From Allochromatium warmingii (GTDB lineage Bacteria > Pseudomonadota > Gammaproteobacteria > Chromatiales > Chromatiaceae), in contig NZ_FNOW01000003.1 in the NCBI RefSeq assembly GCF_900107145.1, positions 61,612 to 125,611 on the forward strand: a stretch of DNA of 64,000 bases. The letters run 5' to 3'. Shown here piece after piece: positions 1 to 7,769 of this stretch. The notes beneath the pieces were generated by a model that ran no database searches, was not told where the DNA came from, and saw nothing but the letters and a program-made list of their open reading frames with translations. How positions within the stretch are numbered: position 1 is the stretch's first letter; each line of letters begins with the position of its first letter. The translations under genes and the position numbers were made by a program.

Positions 1-237
1 AAACTCTATGACTGGCATTGCGCGACCTGTCATCGTGATCGCGGACGCGGGAATTTTCTCAAAGGCGTGCCTTCCGCAGCAAACTATGCCCAGCTTGAGC
101 TATCGGCCTTTACGACGATCATTCAGGGCCATCAGCGCCCGCCCAATACGCAGATGCCATTTTTTACGCACATGCCGCGTTTTCAGGTCGAAGCCATCGC
201 CTATTATTTGCGCACCCAACTTAATCACAGGCCGTAG
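1..237 (+). CDS. c-type cytochrome, C-terminal fragment (cut by window edge)
   Basis: An open frame enters from the left edge with no start codon and ends at a TAG at 235-237. The visible 78 residues contain the heme c attachment motif CATCH (residues 7-11). They also contain the usual tail of a class I cytochrome c: a GNFLKGVPS-like segment, an MP-containing stretch (MPFF, then MPRF) that can supply the axial Met, and a final helix ending AIAYYLRTQL. It is probably a periplasmic electron carrier or the cytochrome domain of a larger oxidoreductase; the N-terminal part that would decide this is outside the window. It converges on the PP2C gene and overlaps its 3' end by 17 bases. The heme domain call is firm, the exact protein unknown. 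Confidence 0.8.
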   Translation, partial: KLYDWHCATCHRDRGRGNFLKGVPSAANYAQLELSAFTTIIQGHQRPPNTQMPFFTHMPRFQVEAIAYYLRTQLNHRP

Positions 238-1024
238 CCGTTGCGACTCGCGCACCAATACGCAAGAGCGCGAGCGTGATATTGTCATTTCCGCCGCGTT
301 CATTGGCTAATTGCACCAACGCATCGGCAGCGGATTCGAGCGCATCAGCATGATCGATGGAACTAAGCAACTGCATTAACAGTTCATCCGGAACCAATCC
401 GGTTAAACCATCGGTGCAGAATAAAAATAAATCACCGCTTTCTAGGGCAATGACATTTGACGCCACTTCGACATTTGGCACTGAGCCGAGGGCGCGGGTT
501 AAAATATTGTCGCCAATACCATAGCGCCGCGCATCTTCACGCGAATTAAAAAAGCCTTGATCGATAACTTCCTGAATAAAGGAATGATCGCGGGAAAGCT
601 GGCTAAATTCCGTGCCGCGCAGCCGATATAACCGCGAATCGCCGACATGCGCGAACGCCAGCCAGTCCCAACCCACCGCGCCGACGACCACTGTCGTGCC
701 CATGCCCGCGCATTCAGTGTGATCTTTCGCATGAAGCAGCAGAGTGATATTCGCTTCTTCAACCGATGCGTGTAAATATTGACGCGCTTTTTCGGCTGTA
801 GGACTGGCGCTCGGACGACGCTGGAACCGCTCGCCGATAGTCGTGGCGGCCAGTTGACTGGCGATATTGCCCGCCGTCGCGCCGCCCACCCCATCGGCAA
901 CAATCACCAATCCGAGTTCGGGATGCACGGCTACCGCATCCTCGTTGCGTTGACGCACGCGACCTTGATCGGTGCGCCACGCCAATTCCAGAGCAAAGGC
1001 ACTGATGGGCGTGGATGCTGCCAT
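221..1024 (-). CDS. PP2C-family Ser/Thr protein phosphatase (Stp1/PrpC type)
   Basis: A 267-residue cytosolic metal-dependent phosphatase that removes phosphate from Ser/Thr residues. All family motifs are visible: RQRNEDA (25-31), the metal-binding DGVGG (44-48), GTT (109-111), GDSR (128-131), TDGL (204-207) and the final GGNDNIT (244-250). The length is that of the single-domain bacterial enzymes. The ATG at 1024 is chosen because AAGGAGG lies just upstream; a longer frame up to 1066 lacks such a site. It follows dsbC by 38 bases on the same strand, so it is probably the last gene of a yajQ-dsbC-phosphatase unit. Its natural partner may be the Hanks-type kinase at 15850-16761, about 15 kb away; that pairing is inference. 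Confidence 0.9.
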   Translation of the reverse strand: MAASTPISAFALELAWRTDQGRVRQRNEDAVAVHPELGLVIVADGVGGATAGNIASQLAATTIGERFQRRPSASPTAEKARQYLHASVEEANITLLLHAKDHTECAGMGTTVVVGAVGWDWLAFAHVGDSRLYRLRGTEFSQLSRDHSFIQEVIDQGFFNSREDARRYGIGDNILTRALGSVPNVEVASNVIALESGDLFLFCTDGLTGLVPDELLMQLLSSIDHADALESAADALVQLANERGGNDNITLALLRIGARVATATACD

Positions 1025-1062
1025 CACGACCTCCTTGAAAGATTCCGGAAAGATTCGGGCAG

Positions 1063-1797
1063 TCAACTGCCGCTGTCGCCATTGAGGCGGGCCGCCAAGC
1101 GTTTGGGTTCGACATAGCCGGGGATCATTTCGCCCTGATCGGTGATAATCGCCGGCGTGCCGCGCAGTCCCAGCTCTTCAGCAAGCGCCATGTGTTCGTC
1201 AATCGGATTATCACAGGTCTTAGATGCGATCTGTTTACCCGCTTTAGCTTGCGTCATGGCCGAACGCCGCGCAGCGGCATCGCCAGCACACCACACGGAT
1301 ACCGCTTCATTAAACGCCGGGCTACCCTGACCAGCACGCGGGTAAAACAGATAACGCACGCGAATGCCTTCCTGTTCATATTCAGCGAGTTGGCTATGTA
1401 ATTTGCGACAATAGCCACATTCAATATCAGTAAATACGGTAATCGTATGCTTGGCCTGTTGCTTACCAAATATCACCATAGCCTCTTCACCGACCGCATC
1501 AATGAGTTGCTTCCGTGCTTCAGCCATACGCGGTTCGGTTAAATCTTCGCGGGTTTTTAAATCGACAATATGCCCGCTGATAAAATGACGGCCATCAGCC
1601 GTGACATACATTAACTCTGACCCGGCCATGACTTCATAGAGTCCTTTAATTGGCGCAGGCTGAATCTGGGTGATCTTTAATTCGGGCGCGATGTCTTTTA
1701 GCGCAGCGCGAATCGTATCTTCTGGCCCAGCAACTGTCAGACCACTGACTAATAATAGCGCGGTCGCGGTCAGCAGGCGGTGATTAACTCGCTTCAT
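1063..1797 (-). CDS. dsbC: Thiol:disulfide interchange protein DsbC
   Basis: A 244-residue periplasmic disulfide isomerase precursor. An N-terminal signal peptide (about residues 1-23, hydrophobic core then TVA before GPED) is followed by the DsbC dimerisation region and a thioredoxin-fold domain. The active-site motif is CGYC (127-130), the typical DsbC pair. Two further cysteines (170, 195) fit the structural disulfide, and GTPA (213-216) provides the cis-proline. It corrects wrong disulfides in exported proteins and is normally kept reduced by DsbD, which is not in the window. It starts 14 bases downstream of yajQ. Length and motifs agree with the family and nothing is missing. Confidence 0.93.
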   Translation of the reverse strand: MKRVNHRLLTATALLLVSGLTVAGPEDTIRAALKDIAPELKITQIQPAPIKGLYEVMAGSELMYVTADGRHFISGHIVDLKTREDLTEPRMAEARKQLIDAVGEEAMVIFGKQQAKHTITVFTDIECGYCRKLHSQLAEYEQEGIRVRYLFYPRAGQGSPAFNEAVSVWCAGDAAARRSAMTQAKAGKQIASKTCDNPIDEHMALAEELGLRGTPAIITDQGEMIPGYVEPKRLAARLNGDSGS

Positions 1798-1811
1798 AGT
1801 AGATTCAAACC

Positions 1812-2294
1812 CTAATCGCGGAAATTGTTAAACTGTAATGGCAATCCCCAGTCACTACCGCGCAATAAAGCAATGATTTCTTGTAAATCATCACGCTTTT
1901 TGCCAGTAACGCGCAGTTGATCGCCCTGAATTTGCGCCTGCACTTTAATTTTGCTCGCCTTGATCGCCTTGACCAATGTTTTGGCGGTGTCGCTATCGAC
2001 GCCCTGTTTGAGCTTGACCTCCTGACGGGCGCTACTCAAATTGGTCACCGGGTCAGCCGGATCAAGGCTGGCGAGGTCAATTCCGCGTTTGACCAGCTTC
2101 TGGCGTAGGATATCCATCATCTGCTGGAGGTGAAATTCTTGCTCGCCGGTGAGCAGAATCAGGTCGTCGCGCAGTTCAAAACTCGCGTTGACGCCCTTGA
2201 AATCAAAGCGGGTGCCGATCTCGCGGTTAGACTGATCGACCGCGTTGCGCACCTCTTGCAGATCGATCTCGGAGACGACATCGAAAGAAGGCAT
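1812..2294 (-). CDS. yajQ: YajQ-family cyclic-di-GMP-binding protein
   Basis: A 160-residue soluble protein close in length to E. coli YajQ. It begins MPSFDVVSEID and shows the family's two-fold repeat with the GTRFDFKG segment near residue 30 and a C-terminal VTGKKRDDLQ-IIALLR segment. Family members bind nucleotides; the Xanthomonas member is known as a c-di-GMP-responsive factor acting with a transcription regulator. The ATG at 2294 is preferred over a longer frame because the upstream 60 residues are low-complexity and not family-like. It is first in a probable yajQ-dsbC-PP2C operon and diverges from ycgN; the 217 bases between them (2295-2511) would hold both promoters, though I see no strong consensus. 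Several other c-di-GMP proteins lie in this window. Confidence 0.92.
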   Translation of the reverse strand: MPSFDVVSEIDLQEVRNAVDQSNREIGTRFDFKGVNASFELRDDLILLTGEQEFHLQQMMDILRQKLVKRGIDLASLDPADPVTNLSSARQEVKLKQGVDSDTAKTLVKAIKASKIKVQAQIQGDQLRVTGKKRDDLQEIIALLRGSDWGLPLQFNNFRD

Positions 2295-2511
2295 GACGTG
2301 TAAAACTCTCGGCAAATAGTTGAAGCATTCGGGTGTAACAACAGCGCCGATCTTAACCCATTCGACGGCATTCTGGGCGGTGCAATCGGTGTGCGCGTGA
2401 CGTGTAGCGGTGTGATCAGCACGTTCTGTCGCCGAAGCGAAGCGGCACTCAGCGAATTGCGAGCGAATTTTCAAAACCTATTTCGTTATTCAAGATGCGG
2501 AATGATTCACG

Positions 2512-2955
2512 ATGACTGATGTAGCCTTACCGTTCTGGGAAATAATCCCTTTAACTGAATTAAGCGCCGAACAGTGGGAAACCTTATGTGATGGTTGCGG
2601 AAAATGCTGTCTGGAAAAATTCGAGGATGAAGAAACCGGAAAAATTGTTTATTCGCGGGTTGCCTGTGCTTTGCTCGATTTAAAAACCTGCCGCTGTCGG
2701 CATTATGCTGAACGCTCACAATTGATGCCTGATTGCGTCACCATTGTGCCGCAGGTCTTAGCTTGGCCGAAATGGTTGCCGGAAACCTGTGCCTATCGGC
2801 GATTAGCGGAAGGCCGACCGCTGCCGCGTTGGCATCCGCTGATTACCGGCGATCCTAATTCTGTCGTGCAAGCTGGGCAAAGTGTACGCGGGCGCGTTAT
2901 TGGGCCGGAGACGGGTGAAGATCCGTTGATGAATTTGATTGATTGGATTCAGTAG
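2512..2955 (+). CDS. ycgN: YcgN-family cysteine cluster protein (UPF0260)
   Basis: A 147-residue protein of the YcgN/UPF0260 family. Nine cysteines are visible, in a tight CDGCGKCC cluster (26-33) and at 52, 60, 62, 75 and 93. This pattern is expected for an Fe-S or zinc site of the YkgJ-like kind. The biochemical role is unknown; related proteins have been linked to metal-ligand chemistry only by the cysteine pattern. The ATG at 2512 is the natural start. It runs divergently from yajQ and converges on trhP: its last 59 bases overlap the 3' end of trhP on the other strand. Family assignment is confident, function is not. Confidence 0.88.
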   Translation: MTDVALPFWEIIPLTELSAEQWETLCDGCGKCCLEKFEDEETGKIVYSRVACALLDLKTCRCRHYAERSQLMPDCVTIVPQVLAWPKWLPETCAYRRLAEGRPLPRWHPLITGDPNSVVQAGQSVRGRVIGPETGEDPLMNLIDWIQ

Positions 2956-4234
2956 GCAGGGGCGTATATTCGCGTGTCAAGAGCGCATAATCACCCACCG
3001 CATTCGGCATAGGAATCCGCACCTGCCAGCCCGAACCGGGTGCAACGGCTAATGGCTCGCCGTTTAAATGATGCAACTGTTCTAATTGAAAACGCTGATT
3101 ACCCTGCGGTGTCAGCAATTCCAGCGTATCACCGACGGCGAAGCGGTTTTTGACTGTGACTTCAATCCATCCGGTTTCGGCATCACGCACATCACCGACA
3201 AAGATTTGACGCTGATGACGCGATACCCCATCACGATAATTCTGCGTTTCCTGTGGTGCGTGACGCCGATAAAACCCTTCGGTATAGCCGCGATTCGCTA
3301 ATCCTTCTAAATCGCGTTTTAATTCAGATCGGAATGGTCGGCCGGCTAAGGCGTCGTCAATCGCGGCGCGATAGGCTTGGGTAGCGCGTGCAACATAATA
3401 ATGCGATTTGGTGCGTCCTTCGATTTTCAGGCAATCTATGCCCATTGCTACTAAGCGTGCAACATGCTCAATCGCGCATAAATCGCGTGAATTCAGAATA
3501 TAGGTGCCATGCTCATCTTCAAACATCGGCATATATTCGCCAGGACGCTGGGATTCTTCTAACCAATAAACTGCTTCGGCGTCTGGATGACGCGGCGTGA
3601 TCGCTGGACTATCGGTGATCTCTGCGAGTCGATATTCCCAACGACAGGCATTGGTACACGCCCCTTGATTGGCGTCACGATGATTAAAATATCCAGATAA
3701 CAAGCAGCGGCCTGAATATGCAATACAGAGCGCCCCATGAACAAAAACTTCTAATTCCATTTCGGGGCAGGCATCACGAATCTCCGCAATGGCGGCCAGT
3801 GATAATTCACGCGAAAGAATCACACGTTGTAGTCCCTGTTGCTGCCAAAAGCGCACCGCAGCAGCATTGACGGTATTTGCTTGAACGGATAGATGAATCG
3901 GTAAATCCGGCCAACGTTCACGCGCCAGCAGAATTAACCCAGGATCGGCCATAATTAAGCCATCTGGCGCTAATTCGACAATTGGCTGCATATCGTCGAT
4001 AAAGGTTTTGAGCTTGGCTCCGTGCGGCATGAGATTCGCCGCTAAATATAGGCGCTTGCCCAAACGATGGGTTTCAGCAATACCGGTCGCTAAATTGGCT
4101 AAATCAAAGTCATTATTACGCACGCGCAAACTATAGCGCGGCAGACCGGCATACACCGCATCGGCACCATAGGCAAGCGCATAGCGTAAATTGCGCAGGG
4201 TACCGGCCGGAGCGAGGAGTTCGGGCGTGCGCAT
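2897..4234 (-). CDS. trhP: tRNA hydroxylation protein TrhP (YegQ; peptidase U32 family)
   Basis: A 445-residue member of the U32 group. It starts MRTPELLAPAGTLRNL and carries the U32 signature at residues 162-180 (EVFVHGALC then SGRCLLS). Conserved cysteines are at 170, 177, 193 and 197, followed by NSRDLCAIEHV and KIEGRTKS segments. In E. coli the YegQ/TrhP protein is needed for prephenate-dependent hydroxylation of uridine 34 to ho5U in tRNAs; despite the family name it is not thought to act as a protease. Its ATG shares one base with the stop codon of the upstream ChaN-like gene (TGATG), so the two are translationally coupled. The C-terminal 20 or so residues are low-complexity and lie in the overlap with ycgN. 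Confidence 0.9.
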   Translation of the reverse strand: MRTPELLAPAGTLRNLRYALAYGADAVYAGLPRYSLRVRNNDFDLANLATGIAETHRLGKRLYLAANLMPHGAKLKTFIDDMQPIVELAPDGLIMADPGLILLARERWPDLPIHLSVQANTVNAAAVRFWQQQGLQRVILSRELSLAAIAEIRDACPEMELEVFVHGALCIAYSGRCLLSGYFNHRDANQGACTNACRWEYRLAEITDSPAITPRHPDAEAVYWLEESQRPGEYMPMFEDEHGTYILNSRDLCAIEHVARLVAMGIDCLKIEGRTKSHYYVARATQAYRAAIDDALAGRPFRSELKRDLEGLANRGYTEGFYRRHAPQETQNYRDGVSRHQRQIFVGDVRDAETGWIEVTVKNRFAVGDTLELLTPQGNQRFQLEQLHHLNGEPLAVAPGSGWQVRIPMPNAVGDYALLTREYTPLPTESNQSNSSTDLHPSPAQ

Positions 4235-5436
4235 CAGTGCAATTCCACTTCAACTGTCAAGGTTTCATCACCGCCGAGCATCCGTGACCGCACCGCCTCG
4301 ACGCGCACGCGCTGGCCCGGCGTGGCGTCGAGCAACACTAAACGCATATCGGCATAGCGGGTGATCGGCTGCTCGGCGACGCGCACGATCCGATCCCCGA
4401 TGGTTAGTCCAGCGGCCTGAGCGCCGCTGGGTTCGGCAAAACCTTCAATCAGTACGCCGCCTTCGGGCGCGGGTTGGCCGAGCAATACGCCGAGTTTGCC
4501 GGATTCGGGCAGCGCAACCGGCTCCGAATAGAGGAAAAAATCAGCCATTTCGTGTTCGGGTGTCCGACCCTGACCGTTGAGGATGGTCGCCATCGCCAGC
4601 GGTAGCCGCCGCGCCAGCCGCTTGGGGATGCCTTGACCGTACTCGATATGTCCGCTACCGGCGAGGATGACCAGCGTCGTCTGCGGGTGTTCGCGCAAAT
4701 AGCGGGCGGCGCGGTCAGCCATGCCCTCATCCCAGAGCAGTTGCACTTCCAAAAAGTGTTCAAACTGGTGCTGTTGCTCAGGCGGATGCTGTTTGAAAAT
4801 CGCCTCCAGTCGCGCCCGATAAGCCGCGTCGGTGCGTTCGATGGCGGGCAGACGCGCACGGTTGGCGTCGCTCAAGCTGGCGATACCGCCATCACCAACT
4901 TGACGTGTGAGTTCGGATTCGAGATTAAGCGCAATCAGCGGAATCCGCTGCGCTCGCGCCAGCGTCAAAATCGGGCGATAGAGCCGATAATCGAAGCGCC
5001 AGCGGTCAAAATACTCGGTGCGGCGCAATAATTCGGCTTCATCAATCGCGCCGGAAACATAGGCATCGAGCGCGTCCTGATGCGGTTGCTGGAACATTTC
5101 CAGACCAATCGCCAGCGAACGTCCACGCGCCAGCAGCCCCTCAATGATCGCAGTCTGATTAAGATGATCGGCATAGCGGTCATGTTGCTCGCCGATACAC
5201 AGCACGCGCCGATCCGCTACTTGATCGATGAGCGCGTTCAGATCGGTCAGCGGGCGGCTGGCGAGCACCCGCGTCGGGTTGTTCGCCAACGCACTGGCCC
5301 CATTTTGACCAGTCAGCGCCGCCGCCGGATGCGGATGGTTTTTGTCAGCGTCCACGTCCGCCTCAGCCAGCACCAGCGTACTGGCACCCAGAAGCAGGGC
5401 TGCAAGCATCAATCGGTTATTTGAGCACTGCCACAT
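4234..5436 (-). CDS. ChaN-type (Cofac_haem_bdg) exported protein with C-terminal PDZ domain
   Basis: About 400 residues. An N-terminal export signal (hydrophobic 9-24, then LVLA before EADVD) has no lipobox cysteine, so it is probably soluble periplasmic rather than a lipoprotein like Campylobacter ChaN. Residues ~60-290 match the ChaN/haem-binding domain, with GEQHDRYADH (82-91) and EMFQQPHQ (113-120). Residues ~315-400 form a PDZ domain (GVLIEGF, AAGLTIGDRIV). ChaN-like proteins bind heme and are tied to iron acquisition; the PDZ part suggests a peptide or protein partner. The ATG at 5436 is preferred to a TTG at 5457, with the start choice moderate. Only 33 bases separate it from the divergent M1 peptidase gene, so the two promoters must overlap. 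Confidence 0.82.
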   Translation of the reverse strand: MWQCSNNRLMLAALLLGASTLVLAEADVDADKNHPHPAAALTGQNGASALANNPTRVLASRPLTDLNALIDQVADRRVLCIGEQHDRYADHLNQTAIIEGLLARGRSLAIGLEMFQQPHQDALDAYVSGAIDEAELLRRTEYFDRWRFDYRLYRPILTLARAQRIPLIALNLESELTRQVGDGGIASLSDANRARLPAIERTDAAYRARLEAIFKQHPPEQQHQFEHFLEVQLLWDEGMADRAARYLREHPQTTLVILAGSGHIEYGQGIPKRLARRLPLAMATILNGQGRTPEHEMADFFLYSEPVALPESGKLGVLLGQPAPEGGVLIEGFAEPSGAQAAGLTIGDRIVRVAEQPITRYADMRLVLLDATPGQRVRVEAVRSRMLGGDETLTVEVELH

Positions 5437-5469
5437 ACGCCTAATCTGCCATGTCAATTTAGGGTTTCA

Positions 5470-7620
5470 ATGAGCACGATTCGTCACCGCATCCAGCCAA
5501 GCACGCAGTCGCGACACGATACCATGCCCGCTCGTCGTCACGCGGCGGTCTGGCTGATCGGTCTGTTCACCGCGCTGTTATTGATGAACAGTCCGCCGCT
5601 GCTGGCCGCGCCGCCACTGATTGCCCATCAACTCAACGTAGAAATTGATCCCGCTGCGGGGCGCATCGCGGTGACCGATCAGATGCGGTTGCCGGAGACG
5701 CAAAACCAGTGGACAGTGCTGCTACATCGCGGACTGAATCCGCAGATCATCGACGGCACGGCGACGCTGACGCCAAGCACGAGCTTCGGGCATCTGGTCG
5801 CGTATCGCTTAACACTGCACACGCCCGAGGCGGTCACATTGCGATATAGCGGACAGATCCAGCACGCGCTCGAACACATCGACGCGCATCTCGGGCGAAC
5901 GCATCAGCACTCACTGGGCACCATCGCGCCCGAAGGCGTGTTTCTCGACGGCAGCAGCGGCTGGTATCCGCGTATTCCTGAGACCTATCAACAGTTTACG
6001 CTCAATATACAACTGCCGGTCGGATGGTCAGCCGTCGCTCAGGGCGCGGGCACGACCGATCCGACAACCGGTCAATCACAGTGGTCAGAATCGCAACCGC
6101 AAGATGATCTGTATTTGATGGCGGGGCGTTTTCAAGTTTATCGCCAACGCGCTGCCGGTTTAGCGGCGGAAGCGCAAGTCTATTTGCGCGAGCCGGATGC
6201 CGCATTAGCAGAACGCTATTTAACGGCAACGCTAGAATTACTCGCATTTTATAGCGATTTAATTGGCCCCTATCCGTTTGCGAAATTTGCGCTAGTTGAG
6301 AATTTTTGGGAATCTGGTTATGGAATGCCGTCATTCACTGTGCTTGGCCCACAGGTCATGCGCTTGCCGTTTATAGTCCAGACTGCTTATCCGCATGAGA
6401 TTTTACATAATTGGTGGGGCAATAGCGTTTATATTGACTATGAATCTGGGAATTGGAGCGAAGGACTCACTAACTATCTCGCCGATTATTGGTTTATGGA
6501 ACGTAGCGGCCGGGGCAGCGAAGGACGCCGCGATCTACTCAAAAGTTTTGCTGATTATGTGCGTCAAGCGCGTGATTTTCCACTGACGCAATTTAAGCAG
6601 CGGCATGGTACAGCGAGTCAAGCGATTGGCTATAACAAGGGCGCGATGGTATTTCACATGCTGCGGCGTGAACTCGGCGATGAACACTTTATTCAAAGTC
6701 TGCGGCAATTTTATGCCGATCATCGCTTTCGCGCCGCTCATTATGCCGATCTGCGCCGCGCATTCGAGACTGTGAGTGGACGCGATTTACAGTCATTCTT
6801 TGCAACTTGGATCGAACGCAGCGGAGCGCCACAGCTTGCATTAGCGGATATTCAAACCCAGCGCACCGCGAGCGGTTATCGAATAAGCGGTCGGATTCAG
6901 CAAACGCAAATTACGCCACCCTATCCACTCACATTACCGCTTGTGATTGATCTGGAATCCGCTGCACCGCACCGCGAACTAATTACAATGACTGAGCGTG
7001 AGCATAGTTTTGATTTAGCACTGAGCACACAACCCAAGCGGCTCCAGCTCGATCCTGAATTTGAAGTCTTTCGTGCGTTAGCGCCAGGGGAATTACCCGT
7101 TACCCTGAGTAATCTATTTGGTGCCGAACAGGGCTGGATTTTAATTCCCGCTGCTGCGCCGGAACCCCTGCGCTCGGGTTATCAACACTTAGCTGAACGT
7201 TGGCAAACGGGTCATCGCGGATGGCAAATCCGCGAAGATCGAGCGTTCGATCAATTACCAAGTGATCGTCCGGTATGGTTATTGGGCTGGGAAAATCAGC
7301 ATTTTGCGACCTTTGCGGATCATGCAGCAGATTTTACAGTGACCCCGACAGCGCAGTCTCATACACTCAAATTCAATAGGCTAAATACACCGCCATTTAA
7401 TTCAGCGACGGATAGCTTGGTCTTAACACGCTGGTTTGATCATACGGCTGTTGCTTGGATGGGTACGCATGTAGCAGATGCGCTCCCCGCATTAGCACGC
7501 AAGCTCCCGCATTATGGCCAATATAGCTATTTGAATTTCAGTGGCGCTGAAGCGACTAATCAGCTTAAGGGGCAATGGCCGTCTGGGGAATCGGCGCTGT
7601 CGGTGCGATTGGAGCCGTAG
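5470..7620 (+). CDS. Exported M1-family metallopeptidase
   Basis: A 716-residue zinc aminopeptidase-like protein. A long N-terminal leader (hydrophobic about 26-47, ending LLAAPP) predicts export or membrane anchoring. The zinc motif HEILH is at 309-313, with the downstream glutamate in NWSEGL 18 residues after the second His, one residue closer than in PepN. A YNKGAMVFHMLRREL segment and a C-terminal substrate region follow. The usual GAMEN exopeptidase motif is not obvious; the equivalent stretch reads ESGYGMPSF, so classical aminopeptidase activity is not assured. It is transcribed divergently from the ChaN-PDZ gene and may use an overlapping promoter. Homologues of this subtype occur in gammaproteobacteria, substrate unknown. 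Confidence 0.85.
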   Translation: MSTIRHRIQPSTQSRHDTMPARRHAAVWLIGLFTALLLMNSPPLLAAPPLIAHQLNVEIDPAAGRIAVTDQMRLPETQNQWTVLLHRGLNPQIIDGTATLTPSTSFGHLVAYRLTLHTPEAVTLRYSGQIQHALEHIDAHLGRTHQHSLGTIAPEGVFLDGSSGWYPRIPETYQQFTLNIQLPVGWSAVAQGAGTTDPTTGQSQWSESQPQDDLYLMAGRFQVYRQRAAGLAAEAQVYLREPDAALAERYLTATLELLAFYSDLIGPYPFAKFALVENFWESGYGMPSFTVLGPQVMRLPFIVQTAYPHEILHNWWGNSVYIDYESGNWSEGLTNYLADYWFMERSGRGSEGRRDLLKSFADYVRQARDFPLTQFKQRHGTASQAIGYNKGAMVFHMLRRELGDEHFIQSLRQFYADHRFRAAHYADLRRAFETVSGRDLQSFFATWIERSGAPQLALADIQTQRTASGYRISGRIQQTQITPPYPLTLPLVIDLESAAPHRELITMTEREHSFDLALSTQPKRLQLDPEFEVFRALAPGELPVTLSNLFGAEQGWILIPAAAPEPLRSGYQHLAERWQTGHRGWQIREDRAFDQLPSDRPVWLLGWENQHFATFADHAADFTVTPTAQSHTLKFNRLNTPPFNSATDSLVLTRWFDHTAVAWMGTHVADALPALARKLPHYGQYSYLNFSGAEATNQLKGQWPSGESALSVRLEP

Positions 7621-7650
7621 TTTTCGCCATACATGACTTTAAAATCAATT

Positions 7651-7684
7651 ATGGCGGCTCTCAAAAGAGTAAAAGGGCCGCCAT
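7651..7684. terminator. Inverted repeat between convergent genes, possible bidirectional terminator
   Basis: ATGGCGGC (7651-7658) is perfectly repeated in inverse orientation as GCCGCCAT (7677-7684), and the 18-base loop can form a small inner CTC/GAG stem. It lies between the stop of the M1 peptidase and the stop of ileS, where a two-way terminator is expected. There is no T-run, so intrinsic termination is not certain. Confidence 0.4.
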
Positions 7685-7714
7685 CTTGATTCAAAATTAG
7701 GTTACTTTAAAACG

Positions 7715-7742
7715 CTTTGTGCGTTTAGCGTGCTGTGCGGTT
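7715..7742 (+). repeat. Dispersed repeat, copy 1 (CTTTGTG...GCGGTT type)
   Basis: A stretch starting CTTTGTG and ending GCGGTT with TTAGCG in the middle. It resembles two better-matched copies at 30239-30265 and 53706-53732. All three lie at gene 3' ends or between convergent genes. This copy is the most diverged. Confidence 0.45.
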
Positions 7743-7769
7743 CAATTCACAATTCACCTAAAACGCATT

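Noticed and set aside
8..310. 100-residue open frame on the plus strand with an ATG
   Set aside because: It is in another frame than the cytochrome c reading (frame 1, CATCH motif) and overlaps the PP2C gene; composition is Arg/Pro-rich like a shadow frame.
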